Shown piece by piece: positions 1-6,835 of a stretch of 14,723 bases of DNA; positions within the stretch are counted from its first letter, which is position 1; each line of letters opens with the position of its first letter. The notes under the pieces were generated by a model. It did no database searches and was not told the origin of the DNA. It was given only the letters and a program-made list of their open reading frames with translations. The stretch lies in the NCBI GenBank assembly GCA_036824465.1, contig DAITAC010000097.1, positions 1 to 14,723 on the forward strand. The letters run 5' to 3'. The translations under genes and the position numbers were made by a program. This stretch comes from JAKOQB01 sp036824465 (GTDB taxonomy: Bacteria > Pseudomonadota > Gammaproteobacteria > Burkholderiales > Burkholderiaceae_F).

Positions 1-571
1 TGCAATAGCGCGCCGGTATGTTCATGCAGCGGCAGAACGCGATCGCCAGGTGCGCGTAGTCTCGGCATACGCCGCGGCCCTCGTTGTAAGCTTCCAAAGC
101 GGTGCGTGAGCTCCGTGCGTGCTGGTAGCCGAACTCGATGTGCCGGTGCACGAAATCGCAAATTGCCTGTACCCGCGCCCAGCCGGTCGGAACCGACCCG
201 AACCGCTGCCACGCGACCTGAGAGAGCTGGTCCGTCTCGCAATAGCGGCTGCCGAGCAAGTGGACCAGGGTCGACTCCGGGAGGCCCTCGACCGGCGTCT
301 GCCTGGCCAAGGGGGCCACGACATCTGGCGCGCCGCTATCGTTGACCAGCGCATCGCTGCCGAGGACGAAGCGGCCCTGTGGCGCGACGAGGCGGCTGCA
401 CCAGTTGCCGAATAGATCGCGGTACGAGGTGACCAGCACCGACGGACTCGTCACGAGGTGATCGGGCCGCACCAAATCGGATGCACGCGAATGGTGGATG
501 CTCAACGCCAGGATCATCGGCGTCGGCTGTGGGCACTGATATGCCATTTCGAAACCAACGCGGATCTTCAT
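1..571 (-). CDS. Transglutaminase-like domain protein, N-terminal part (runs off the left edge)
   Basis: An open minus-strand frame runs from ATG at 571-569 to the left edge without a stop, giving about 190 residues. A purine-rich AGAGGGG lies just upstream of the ATG, and the start reads MKIRVGFEMAYQCPQPTPM. Near residues 165-185 the protein reads EGRGVCRDYAHLAIAFCR. This is the nucleophile-Cys block (G-V-C-R-D-x-A-H) of bacterial transglutaminase-like/cysteine-protease-fold proteins. The first 100 or so residues fit the beta-rich N-terminal domain that precedes this core in the family. The catalytic His and Asp lie beyond the window. Family members are usually about 260-300 residues, so roughly a third is missing. 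The substrate is not known; such proteins are thought to act as cytoplasmic peptidases or amidases. No neighbour explains its role. The family call is firm and the specific function is not. Confidence 0.85.
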   Translation of the reverse strand, partial: MKIRVGFEMAYQCPQPTPMILALSIHHSRASDLVRPDHLVTSPSVLVTSYRDLFGNWCSRLVAPQGRFVLGSDALVNDSGAPDVVAPLARQTPVEGLPESTLVHLLGSRYCETDQLSQVAWQRFGSVPTGWARVQAICDFVHRHIEFGYQHARSSRTALEAYNEGRGVCRDYAHLAIAFCRCMNIPARYC

Positions 572-959
572 GCTCACCCCTCTTTCGTCTCTGCCTTCAC
601 GCAAGCGACGTGCCACCTTTTGGCCAGTATCGCCGATTCGACCCTGGATACCGCTCGGGATAGAGGCAGACCCAATGAAAGACCAATCGCCATCACTTTA
701 GAATAGGCTTCCAATGTCGGCGGATCTTGAGCGGCGTCACTCCTCGCCTTCTGGACTGGACCGCATCCGTGACCAGAAGCAGAGGCGACCAATGATCTCA
801 GGTCAGTCTGACATCGAGTTCAGTGTGGCCATGAATGTCCGGTTCGAACAAATTCGGTGTCGCCATTCGAACGTCTCCTCATGGCCGCGGGACTAAACCG
901 CTATCGCGGTAATTGTTTGCGGGAGTCTGAGGTGGTTCGTTGTGCCGCAGGTTCTGCGA
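572..959. other. Gene-poor intergenic stretch
   Basis: No convincing gene is visible. Short open frames occur on both strands, but none shows a recognisable motif together with a ribosome-binding site. Base composition is clearly less GC-rich than in the flanking genes (for example about half G+C around 541-600). The stretch must hold the promoter of the transglutaminase-like gene on the minus strand. Together with the recombinase fragment to its right, it looks like degraded inserted DNA. Confidence 0.5.
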
Positions 960-996
960 TGTTGATGAGCGAGGCAATCCGCCTCGCTCATCGACA
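960..996. repeat. Strong inverted repeat (hairpin) abutting the recombinase ribosome-binding site
   Basis: Positions 964-975 (GATGAGCGAGGC) and 981-992 (GCCTCGCTCATC) are perfect inverted copies separated by AATCC. After one T-G mismatch (963/993), three further pairs extend the stem to 960-975/981-996. The right arm ends where the AGGAG Shine-Dalgarno (996-1000) of the recombinase fragment begins. There is no T-run after it, so it is not a typical terminator. It could be a translation-control hairpin or a structured end of the mobile element. Confidence 0.75.
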
Positions 997-1007
997 GGAG
1001 CAGGATC

Positions 1008-1256
1008 ATGGACTCAACGACTCACGCCGTTTCGCCGCTGCGTCAACGCATGCTCGACGACATGCACTTGCGCAAGCTCGAGCCCAAGACGCAGACCAGC
1101 TACATCCGCGCGGTGCGCAAGCTGGCGGGCTTTCTCAAGCGCCCACCCGACACCGCGACCGTCGAGGACCTGCGGCGCTTCCCGCTGCACCTGGCCGTTA
1201 AGCGAAGTCTGCCAGCGTCCGTTTCTTCTAGCGCAACGCGCGTAGCCGCCATCTGA
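1008..1256 (+). pseudogene. Truncated tyrosine recombinase (site-specific integrase), N-terminal fragment
   Basis: The frame starts at ATG 1008 with a good AGGAG at 996-1000. Its first about 63 residues look like the N-terminal SAM-like DNA-binding domain of integrases of the phage/integron type that travel with IS91-like elements (motifs LRQRMLDDMHLRKLEPKTQ, SYIRAVRKLAGFL, TVEDLRRF). Similarity stops near 1196, after LHLA. An unrelated 19-residue tail then runs to a stop at 1254-1256. Intact members are about 280-330 residues with catalytic R, H-x-x-R and Y in the C-terminal half. All of these are absent, so no recombinase activity is expected. It is the relic of a mobile element whose remainder was deleted or replaced. 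The intact ribosome-binding site and start mean a short peptide could still be made. Confidence 0.8.
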
Positions 1257-1383
1257 CCGGATAGATCCTTGACGCCAGTGGCGGGAAGTCGATGCCGCGA
1301 CGTTGGGCCTCCGCGCAAGAGCGGCGGCTCGTTCGAAGCTGCGCACTCGACCGGCTGACGAGACCGATGCGTCAAGCGCGCAC

Positions 1384-2199
1384 TCACCCGCGAGCCGGAA
1401 GATGCGCGTTGATCAGCACGCCCGCGATTGAAACGCCTGGCGAGATTTCGGGCAGCTCATCATTCGGGCCAAACCAGTGCGCCTCAGAAATTTCGTCGTG
1501 ATCGAGGACCAGTTCGCCGCTCGCATACTCGGCGGTAAACGTGATCATCAACGAATGCGGAAACGGCCATGATTGACTGGCGAAGTACCTGAGGTCCTTC
1601 ACCTGCAGGCCGACTTCCTCGAAGACTTCGCGATGAATGGCGTCTTCGATCGATTCGCCGGGTTCGACAAATCCCGCCAGCGCGGTGAACTGGCCGGTGG
1701 GCGAGGCCAGATGGCGAGCGAGCAGGATGGCGTCGCCCCGTTTGATGAGAACCATCATCGCAGGCGAGATGCGCGGGTACGAAAGGTACGAGCACGCCGG
1801 GCACTTGAAGCAGCGCTCATCCGCGACGATATTCATCGGGGTTGCGCAGGCACCGCAATAGCGATGCGTGCGCGCCCACTCGGCAATCTGAAATGCCCGG
1901 CCCGCCACCGCGAGCAGTTGTTCATCCATCACGCCGAACAGGCGGCGCAATCCGGTGAAGACGTAGCCTGGCGCTGGCGCGATATGCTGCTCGATCCACG
2001 TCGCACTGCAGTAATGCTCGCCGAGCATGCCGACGGGCAGCATGCGCGCCGCCGCCATTGACTCGCAGATCGATGCATCGGGCAGCGCGAGGTCAGATTC
2101 GCGCACCAGCAGTTCATTGCCGCGGAACACAAATGTGTACGAATGCGGGGATACCCGCGGCGTGAGAAGTGGAACGAAGCCGACCGGAGTTGTCAGCAT
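1384..2199 (-). CDS. nudC: NADH pyrophosphatase / NAD-cap hydrolase, Nudix family
   Basis: A 271-residue cytoplasmic Nudix hydrolase that splits NAD(H) into NMN(H) and AMP; NudC of Escherichia coli also removes NAD caps from RNA. The sequence shows the family layout. An N-terminal domain comes first, followed by a zinc ribbon with C115-x2-C118 and C133-x2-C136. The Nudix box starts at G176 (GFVEPGESIEDAIHREVFEE, ending EEVGL). The NudC signature follows at 208-216 as SQSWPFPHS (usual form SQPWPFPxS). The E. coli protein is 257 residues. The ATG at 2199 was chosen because AGAGG lies five bases upstream; the frame also opens at a TTG at 2256, which has no good site. It is transcribed divergently from yaeQ with about 120 bp between them. 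The zinc ligands and the catalytic Glu residues are intact, so it is probably functional. Confidence 0.95.
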   Translation of the reverse strand: MLTTPVGFVPLLTPRVSPHSYTFVFRGNELLVRESDLALPDASICESMAAARMLPVGMLGEHYCSATWIEQHIAPAPGYVFTGLRRLFGVMDEQLLAVAGRAFQIAEWARTHRYCGACATPMNIVADERCFKCPACSYLSYPRISPAMMVLIKRGDAILLARHLASPTGQFTALAGFVEPGESIEDAIHREVFEEVGLQVKDLRYFASQSWPFPHSLMITFTAEYASGELVLDHDEISEAHWFGPNDELPEISPGVSIAGVLINAHLPARG

Positions 2200-2323
2200 C
2201 GAGGCCTCTATGGAATGCGAGATGGAATCACCGCGGCAGTATGCCTCGCCCGCCAAACGCGGCGAGTGCCGTCCGAAGTGGGCCGTGCGCGCCCAGTCGC
2301 ACGCATAGCCCGAGCCGAACCCG

Positions 2324-2872
2324 ATGGCGCAGCGCTCGACGATCTACAAGGCCCAGCTTTCCGTCTCTGACATGGACCGCGGCTATTACGCGGATCACGT
2401 GCTGACGCTGGCGCGGCATCCATCGGAAACGGAAGAGCGGCTGATGGTGCGGCTGCTGGCATTCGCCATGCACGCCGATGCGCAACTCGCGTTCGGTCGC
2501 GGTTTGTCGACCGAAGATGAGCCCGATCTCTGGCGCAAGGATGCGACCGGCACGACCACCCTCTGGGTGGACATCGGCCTGCCCGACGAGAAATGGGTGC
2601 GCAAGGCGTGCGGCCTGGCCGAGCACGTCGTCGTGCTCGCCTACGGCGGTCGCAAGGCGGACATGTGGTGGGCACAAAACGCGGCGTCCTTCGCCCGGTG
2701 CGGCAACCTCACCGCGAGTGCGCTTTCGAGCGATGCGACGGCGGGCCTGCAAAAGCTCGCGGCGCGCACGATGCAACTGGCTTGCACGGTGCAGGATCAG
2801 CGGATCTGGCTTGCGTCCGACGCATACCAGGTGGAGATCGAACCGCAGGTATTGCAGGCGCCGGCCCAGTGA
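2324..2872 (+). CDS. yaeQ: YaeQ family protein
   Basis: The 182-residue product matches the YaeQ family in length (E. coli 181) and in its motifs: an N-terminal STIYKAQLSVSDMDRGYY, a central LWVDIGLPDEKWVRKAC and a downstream VVVLAYGG. YaeQ proteins have a PD-(D/E)xK nuclease-like fold. They were first reported as suppressors linked to haemolysin expression and RfaH, but their cellular role remains unclear. The start is fixed because an in-frame TAG lies 18 bases upstream of ATG 2324; no clear Shine-Dalgarno is visible. There is no signal peptide, so it is cytoplasmic. It is divergent from nudC and convergent with the PanE-family gene, with 39 bases between the two stops. Confidence 0.93.
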   Translation: MAQRSTIYKAQLSVSDMDRGYYADHVLTLARHPSETEERLMVRLLAFAMHADAQLAFGRGLSTEDEPDLWRKDATGTTTLWVDIGLPDEKWVRKACGLAEHVVVLAYGGRKADMWWAQNAASFARCGNLTASALSSDATAGLQKLAARTMQLACTVQDQRIWLASDAYQVEIEPQVLQAPAQ

Positions 2873-2911
2873 CGTTCGACGCCTTCGGCGCCATCTGCAT
2901 GCACAATGTCT

Positions 2912-3823
2912 TCAGCTCGCGCGTCTTTCAGGCGCAGAGCGATCCTCAAGCAGCTTCACCAGGGCGTGCAAGACGCGATTGACGGGCGCTGCGATACCCA
3001 GCGCCTCGCCCTTGCGCACGACATAGCCGTTGAGGTGATCGATCTCGCTGCGTTTGCCACGCGCCACGTCCTGCGCGGTGGACGAAAGCTGAGTCGGCAT
3101 CGTGCGCCCGATGCGCTGCACACCCTCCCACATGTCACCGGGCACGGTCACGCCCGCCCCCTGCGCGACAGCGAGGCACTCGTGCACGACATCGCGCATT
3201 ACGGCCTCGACGCCCTCGCCCTTCACTAAGCGACCATAGGGAAGCTGTGAGATCGCCGACAACGCGTTGTAGGCGCAATTGACGATCAGCTTCGCCCAGA
3301 GCGCACCGACAACGTTGTCCGAGATTTGTACCGGAATGTCGGCATCGCCGAACAACGCGGCAACCTCGTGGCGTGCGGCCGCCGGCCCGATGACCAGCTC
3401 GCCGCGACCATGGTGTTTGACGTGACCCGGCCCCGCCATCTCGGTGGCGACGTAAACCACGGCCGGGGCAACCTGCTGCCGCAGCACGGATTGCAGGCGC
3501 TCGGCGTTGTCGACGCCGTTCTGCAGACTGAGCACGAGCGCGTCGAGCTCGAGGAACGGCGCCATTTCCGTCGCGGCACTTTCCGTATCGGTGGACTTGA
3601 CGCAGAAAAGCACAAGCTTCGCGCCCCGCACCGCGCTGGCCTCGGTGCTGGCCTCCATCGGCACATGCGCCTGGAACGATTGCGTGTCTAGGAACAGGCC
3701 GTTGCGACGCACTGCCTCGACGTGCTGCGCACGCCCGATCAAGGTCACTGCATGGCCAGCCCGCGCCAGCATGCCGCCGTAGTAGCAGCCCACGGCGCCG
3801 GCACCCATGACTGCGATCTTCAT
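2912..3823 (-). CDS. panE: 2-dehydropantoate 2-reductase (ketopantoate reductase) family protein
   Basis: A 303-residue NADPH-dependent reductase of the PanE/ApbA family, whose reference reaction is ketopantoate to pantoate in pantothenate synthesis. The Rossmann motif G7-x-G9-x-x-G12 is at the very N-terminus (MKIAVMGAGAVG). The catalytic Lys is K178 in ALWAKLIVNCAYNALSA, and the conserved substrate-binding Glu is E260 in SEIDHLNGYVV. The family is normally about 290-310 residues, so it is full length. Its start ATG overlaps the stop of a possible 13-codon leader ORF (3861-3820). It is divergent from an E1 dehydrogenase operon about 420 bp away. Burkholderiales carry several PanE paralogues that may act on other 2-oxo acids, so the family is firm but pantoate synthesis is only the default reading. 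Confidence 0.9.
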   Translation of the reverse strand: MKIAVMGAGAVGCYYGGMLARAGHAVTLIGRAQHVEAVRRNGLFLDTQSFQAHVPMEASTEASAVRGAKLVLFCVKSTDTESAATEMAPFLELDALVLSLQNGVDNAERLQSVLRQQVAPAVVYVATEMAGPGHVKHHGRGELVIGPAAARHEVAALFGDADIPVQISDNVVGALWAKLIVNCAYNALSAISQLPYGRLVKGEGVEAVMRDVVHECLAVAQGAGVTVPGDMWEGVQRIGRTMPTQLSSTAQDVARGKRSEIDHLNGYVVRKGEALGIAAPVNRVLHALVKLLEDRSAPERRAS

Positions 3824-3861
3824 CTCGCGTACCCCGGACCTAACGCGCTCCGAAACCTCAT
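3820..3861 (-). CDS. Possible 13-codon leader ORF overlapping the panE start
   Basis: A minus-strand ATG at 3861 opens a frame reading MRFRSALGPGYAR followed by TGA. The TGA overlaps the panE ATG as ATGA, the typical geometry of translational coupling. AGAGAGG lies just upstream of this ATG, with a rather short three-base spacing, and is a better Shine-Dalgarno than anything in front of panE itself. It could deliver ribosomes to panE, or be chance. No homology is claimed. Confidence 0.3.
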   Translation of the reverse strand: MRFRSALGPGYAR

Positions 3862-4246
3862 GATCCTCTCTTTGGTAATGCCTTTCGTGCGTTGCGCCAT
3901 TGTTGCCTGTCGCGAATGCAGCAGCCAGTTGTCAGCGGCTCTTCGATCATCACGTGATCGTGAACCAGCATCGGTCGTCAAGCTCGAATCGTCCAAAGAA
4001 CAGCCTGCTCAACTTCGTCGACGGCGAGAGATCCCCGTGAGCCATGGATCGCCACGTGCTTGGTGCCCAGCGATGGCACTGCTGCCGGGGCACATCGGAC
4101 GGACCGCCGACCGATACTGATCGAATCACGCCAAACGTGGAGAGTGCACTGATCACGTTCGTCGTGGACGACTAATTGCAGCCCACGCTGGCGATGCAGC
4201 TTCTCGGGCACGACACGTCGCGACCGTGCAAAATACGCGTCCCGCC
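3862..4246. other. Intergenic region between the divergent panE and E1 operon
   Basis: About 385 bases without a gene that I can support. Open frames of 60-130 codons cross it on both strands, but they show no family motif, no ribosome-binding site and a composition unlike the neighbouring genes. It should contain the promoters for panE (minus) and for the dehydrogenase-TRAP operon (plus). It carries a palindrome at 3944-3960. I could not assign -35/-10 boxes with confidence. Confidence 0.5.
3944..3960. promoter_or_regulatory. Palindrome, candidate operator
   Basis: CGATCA and TGATCG form perfect 6-base arms around TCACG. The overlapping 10-mer ATCACGTGAT (3949-3958) is itself a perfect palindrome. 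It lies in the divergent promoter region between panE and the E1 operon, where a regulator's site would be expected. No regulator gene is in the window, and the assignment rests on symmetry and position only. Confidence 0.3.
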
Positions 4247-5287
4247 ATGGATGCCACCGATCACACCAGCGCGCCACCCAACCCGCGGCGCGACCGCCTT
4301 CTCATCCTCTACCGCACGATGGCGCGCATCCGCGCATTCGAGGACGCCGCCGAAATTGCCAGTCAAGGCGGAGTGCAGGCGTGGGGCATCGAGGCGTCAA
4401 GCACGCCAGCGCGCGTGCGCGGGCCGCTGCATCTTTCGACCGGTCAGGAAGCTGTCGCCGCCGGCGTCTGCATCAATCTCGCTCGCACTGATCTGCTGAC
4501 CTCGACCCATCGCGGCCACGGCCACACGCTCGCCAAGGGCGCCGACATGACGCGCATGATGTGCGAACTGTTCGGCCGCGCAACGGGGTACAACGGCGGC
4601 AAGGGTGGCTCGATGCATATCGCCGACTTCAGCGTCGGCATGCTCGGCGCCAACGGCGTGGTCGCGGCCGGCATTCCGATCGCCACCGGTGCGGCGCACG
4701 CGCTGAAACTGCAGGGCAAGGATGCACTGGTCGCGTGTTTCTTCGGCGACGGCGCGATCAATCGTGGGCCCTTTCTTGAGGGACTGAACTGGGCACAGGT
4801 CTATGGCCTGCCGGTGCTGTTCGTGTGTGAGGACAATCGCATCGCTGCCACCACACCGACCTACACAATGACGGCCGGTGATGGCGCGGCGGCGCGTGCG
4901 GTCGCGCTCGGACTCATCACGCAGACAGTCGACGGCAATGATGTCGAGGTGGTCGATCGCGCGGCTGCGCAATTGGCGCAAGTTGTCCGCGACGGACGCC
5001 CAGCCCTGCTGCATGCGATTACGTATCGCTTCAAAGGTCATGTTTCCGTCGATCCCGGCCGCTACCGCGATGCGGCCGAGGTGGCACGCGCTCAGCAGGA
5101 CGATCCGTTACTGCGCGCGCGCACCGTCTTGACCGAACTCGGTGCCGGCGACGAAGCCGCGCGCATCGACGCCGAGGCGAAAGCGGAAGTCAATGCCGCG
5201 CTAGCCGTCGCCGACGCTGCGCCCTGGCCCGATGCGGCAGAGGCCTATCGCGATGTGCTGACCACCGGCGAAGGACGCTGGCGATGA
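4247..5287 (+). CDS. Thiamine-diphosphate-dependent 2-oxo acid/acetoin dehydrogenase E1, alpha subunit
   Basis: A 346-residue E1-alpha subunit. Such enzymes decarboxylate a 2-oxo acid (or cleave acetoin) on thiamine diphosphate and pass the acyl group to a lipoyl E2. Visible family features are the HRGHGH loop (88-93; context THRGHGHTLAKG), the GGKGGSMH segment, and the cofactor/Mg motif GDG (167-169) followed by 27 residues and N197. HRGHGHTLAKG is most like AcoA-type proteins. Oddities: the segment after GDG reads AINRGPFLEG, where the family usually has A-T/S-N-E-G-x-F-x-E. There is also a longer N-terminal loop (GIEASSTPARVRG) before GPLHLSTGQEA. GTG 4226 is an in-frame alternative start; neither start has a clear Shine-Dalgarno. 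The stop overlaps the E1-beta start as ATGA. The substrate cannot be read from sequence. Confidence 0.9.
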   Translation: MDATDHTSAPPNPRRDRLLILYRTMARIRAFEDAAEIASQGGVQAWGIEASSTPARVRGPLHLSTGQEAVAAGVCINLARTDLLTSTHRGHGHTLAKGADMTRMMCELFGRATGYNGGKGGSMHIADFSVGMLGANGVVAAGIPIATGAAHALKLQGKDALVACFFGDGAINRGPFLEGLNWAQVYGLPVLFVCEDNRIAATTPTYTMTAGDGAAARAVALGLITQTVDGNDVEVVDRAAAQLAQVVRDGRPALLHAITYRFKGHVSVDPGRYRDAAEVARAQQDDPLLRARTVLTELGAGDEAARIDAEAKAEVNAALAVADAAPWPDAAEAYRDVLTTGEGRWR

Positions 5288-6285
5288 GCACCGTCCTCAC
5301 CTACGCGCAGGCGGCGGCCGCTGCGCTTGCCAGTGCAATGGAAGCCGACTCACGCATCGTGGCTCTCGGTGAAGACCTCGGTCGGGGCGGCGTATTCGGT
5401 CAGTACATGCTGGACGGCAAGACGCTGCAGCAGCGATTTGGAAGCGCGCGCATCATCGACACGCCGATCTCGGAAGCCAACATCATGGGCGCCGCGGTCG
5501 GCATGGCGCTTGCGGGACTGCGACCCGTGGTCGAGATGCGCGTGATCGACTTTGCACTTTGCGGCATGGATGAACTCGTCAACCAGGCCGCGAAGAATCG
5601 CTACATGTTCGGCGGCCAGGGCCGAGTACCGCTGGTGGCGCGCATGCCGATCGGCATCTGGACTGCGTCCGCCGCGCAGCATTCGCAGAGCCTCGAAGCC
5701 TGGTTCGCCCACTTGCCTGGCGTAGCAGTGGTCTGTCCTGCCACGCCGCAGGACAACCATGGGCTGCTGACCGCGGCACTTGCCAGCGGCGACCCGGTGG
5801 TCTACATGGAACACAAGGAACTGTGGGGACTGCGCAGCGAGGTCGACACGTCGGTCGAAATTCCACTCGGCAAGGCGCGCATCGCACGTGCCGGCCGTGG
5901 CTTGACGATTGTCACCTGGTCGCGCACGTTGCATGAAACGCTGAAAGCGGCGGCGGAGCTCGCCACCGAAGGCGTGTCGTGCGAGGTGATCGATCTGCGC
6001 ACGCTGTGGCCGTGGGATCGCGAAGCCGTACTGGAAAGTTGCGCGCGCACGAAACGCCTGCTGGTGACGCACGAAGCGGTGCAGGTTGCGGGTTTCGGTG
6101 CCGAGGTCGCGGCAACCGTCGGCGAGGAATTGGGCTGCCCGGTGCGGCGGCTCGGCGCACCGCGGATTCCCGTTGGTTATGCGCCGACGCTCGAAGCCGA
6201 AGCGCGCATCGATGCACCGAAGATCGTCGCTGCGGTTCGCGCGTGGCTCGATCTCGGACCCGCGTCGGCAAGCGCGGCGGAATAA
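5284..6285 (+). CDS. Thiamine-diphosphate-dependent 2-oxo acid/acetoin dehydrogenase E1, beta subunit
   Basis: The 333-residue beta subunit partners the alpha subunit in an alpha2beta2 E1. It begins with the transketolase-like pyrimidine-binding domain, with the activating Glu in ALGEDLG (E30), GGVFGQY, and DTPISEANIMGAAVGMALAG. The conserved H133-S-Q-S (AAQHSQSLEAWFAHLPG) comes next. The transketolase C-terminal domain follows (VIDLRTLWPWD, then LVTHEA near residue 260). Length is normal for AcoB/PdhB-type subunits (about 325-340). Its ATG overlaps the alpha stop (ATGA), so the two are almost certainly translationally coupled. The next gene begins about 25 bases after its stop and encodes a TRAP permease rather than the E2 usually found here. 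All expected active-site residues that I can check are present. Confidence 0.93.
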   Translation: MSTVLTYAQAAAAALASAMEADSRIVALGEDLGRGGVFGQYMLDGKTLQQRFGSARIIDTPISEANIMGAAVGMALAGLRPVVEMRVIDFALCGMDELVNQAAKNRYMFGGQGRVPLVARMPIGIWTASAAQHSQSLEAWFAHLPGVAVVCPATPQDNHGLLTAALASGDPVVYMEHKELWGLRSEVDTSVEIPLGKARIARAGRGLTIVTWSRTLHETLKAAAELATEGVSCEVIDLRTLWPWDREAVLESCARTKRLLVTHEAVQVAGFGAEVAATVGEELGCPVRRLGAPRIPVGYAPTLEAEARIDAPKIVAAVRAWLDLGPASASAAE

Positions 6286-6310
6286 CAGCCTGACAAGTAC
6301 TGGGAATCGA

Positions 6311-6835
6311 TTGGAAAACCTGCCTGTCGAAGAGCACGTCCCGCGCGCGGCTGACCCCGCCGGCGAACCGCGCGTGCCGATCCAGATCGAGGAGGCGATC
6401 GCCGCCGCCGCGATGGCATTGATCTGCCTGATCACGTTTGCCAACGTCGTGGTGCGTTACCTGACCGATGCGTCGTTCGCATTCACAGAGGAGTTCTCCG
6501 TCTTCCTGCTGGTCGTGCTGACACTGGTCGGCGCCGCCGCGGCGTTCGCGCGCAACCTGAACATTCGCGTGACTTTCTTCGCTGAAATGCTGCCGCCCAA
6601 AGCGCAGCGAGCGCTCGAGATCGGCGGACTGCTGCTGTCCGCAGCACTGTTCGTGATGGTCGCCTGGTACGGCTGGCGATTCGTCGCGGACGACTGGAAG
6701 TACGGAACCACCAGCCCCGGCATTGGCATTCCCCAGTGGGTCTACTCGATCTGGCTGCCGGTACTTGCGCTCGCCATCGTGGCACGCGCACTCGGCCGCG
6801 TGCGCCGTTTGCTGCGCGATGGGGACTCCAGGTGA
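6311..6835 (+). CDS. dctQ: TRAP transporter small permease (DctQ family)
   Basis: A 174-residue inner-membrane protein, the small four-helix subunit of a tripartite ATP-independent periplasmic transporter, which imports organic acids using an ion gradient. Hydrophobic segments fall near 28-50, 60-80, 101-120 and 143-160. The family features FTEEFSVFLLV (after helix 1), RNLNIRVTFF and GIPQWVYSIWLP are all present. The start is uncertain. TTG 6311, about 25 bases after the E1-beta stop, gives a normal length and is used here. The frame stays open further upstream inside E1-beta, where the residues look random, and GTG 6374 is a shorter alternative. The stop overlaps the dctM start (GTGA at 6832-6835). 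Confidence 0.9.
   Translation: MENLPVEEHVPRAADPAGEPRVPIQIEEAIAAAAMALICLITFANVVVRYLTDASFAFTEEFSVFLLVVLTLVGAAAAFARNLNIRVTFFAEMLPPKAQRALEIGGLLLSAALFVMVAWYGWRFVADDWKYGTTSPGIGIPQWVYSIWLPVLALAIVARALGRVRRLLRDGDSR

Noticed and set aside
574..792. 72-codon minus-strand ORF ending three bases before the transglutaminase-like start
   Set aside because: The spacing would suit coupling, but there is no recognisable motif, the N-terminal half looks random, and it lies in a low-GC gene-poor stretch.
835..885. GGTTCGAAC motif resembling a tRNA T-loop
   Set aside because: No acceptor, D or anticodon arms can be folded around it, so it is not a tRNA gene.
1573..2061. 162-codon plus-strand ORF
   Set aside because: It lies antisense to nudC, which has a full zinc ribbon and Nudix box; the antisense frame has no motif.
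3860..4120. Plus-strand open frame starting MILSLVMPFVRC in the panE-E1 gap
   Set aside because: It has no family motif and no Shine-Dalgarno, it overlaps the leader and promoter region of panE, and opposite-strand frames in the same stretch are equally open.
4128..4173. Plus-strand peptide ending ITFVVDD before a stop, resembling the start of a response-regulator receiver domain
   Set aside because: Only about seven residues fit and a stop follows at once; this is too short to call a regulator remnant.
5350..6444. 364-codon minus-strand ORF
   Set aside because: It is antisense to the E1-beta gene, whose domains and active-site residues are complete; it is a by-product of high GC content.
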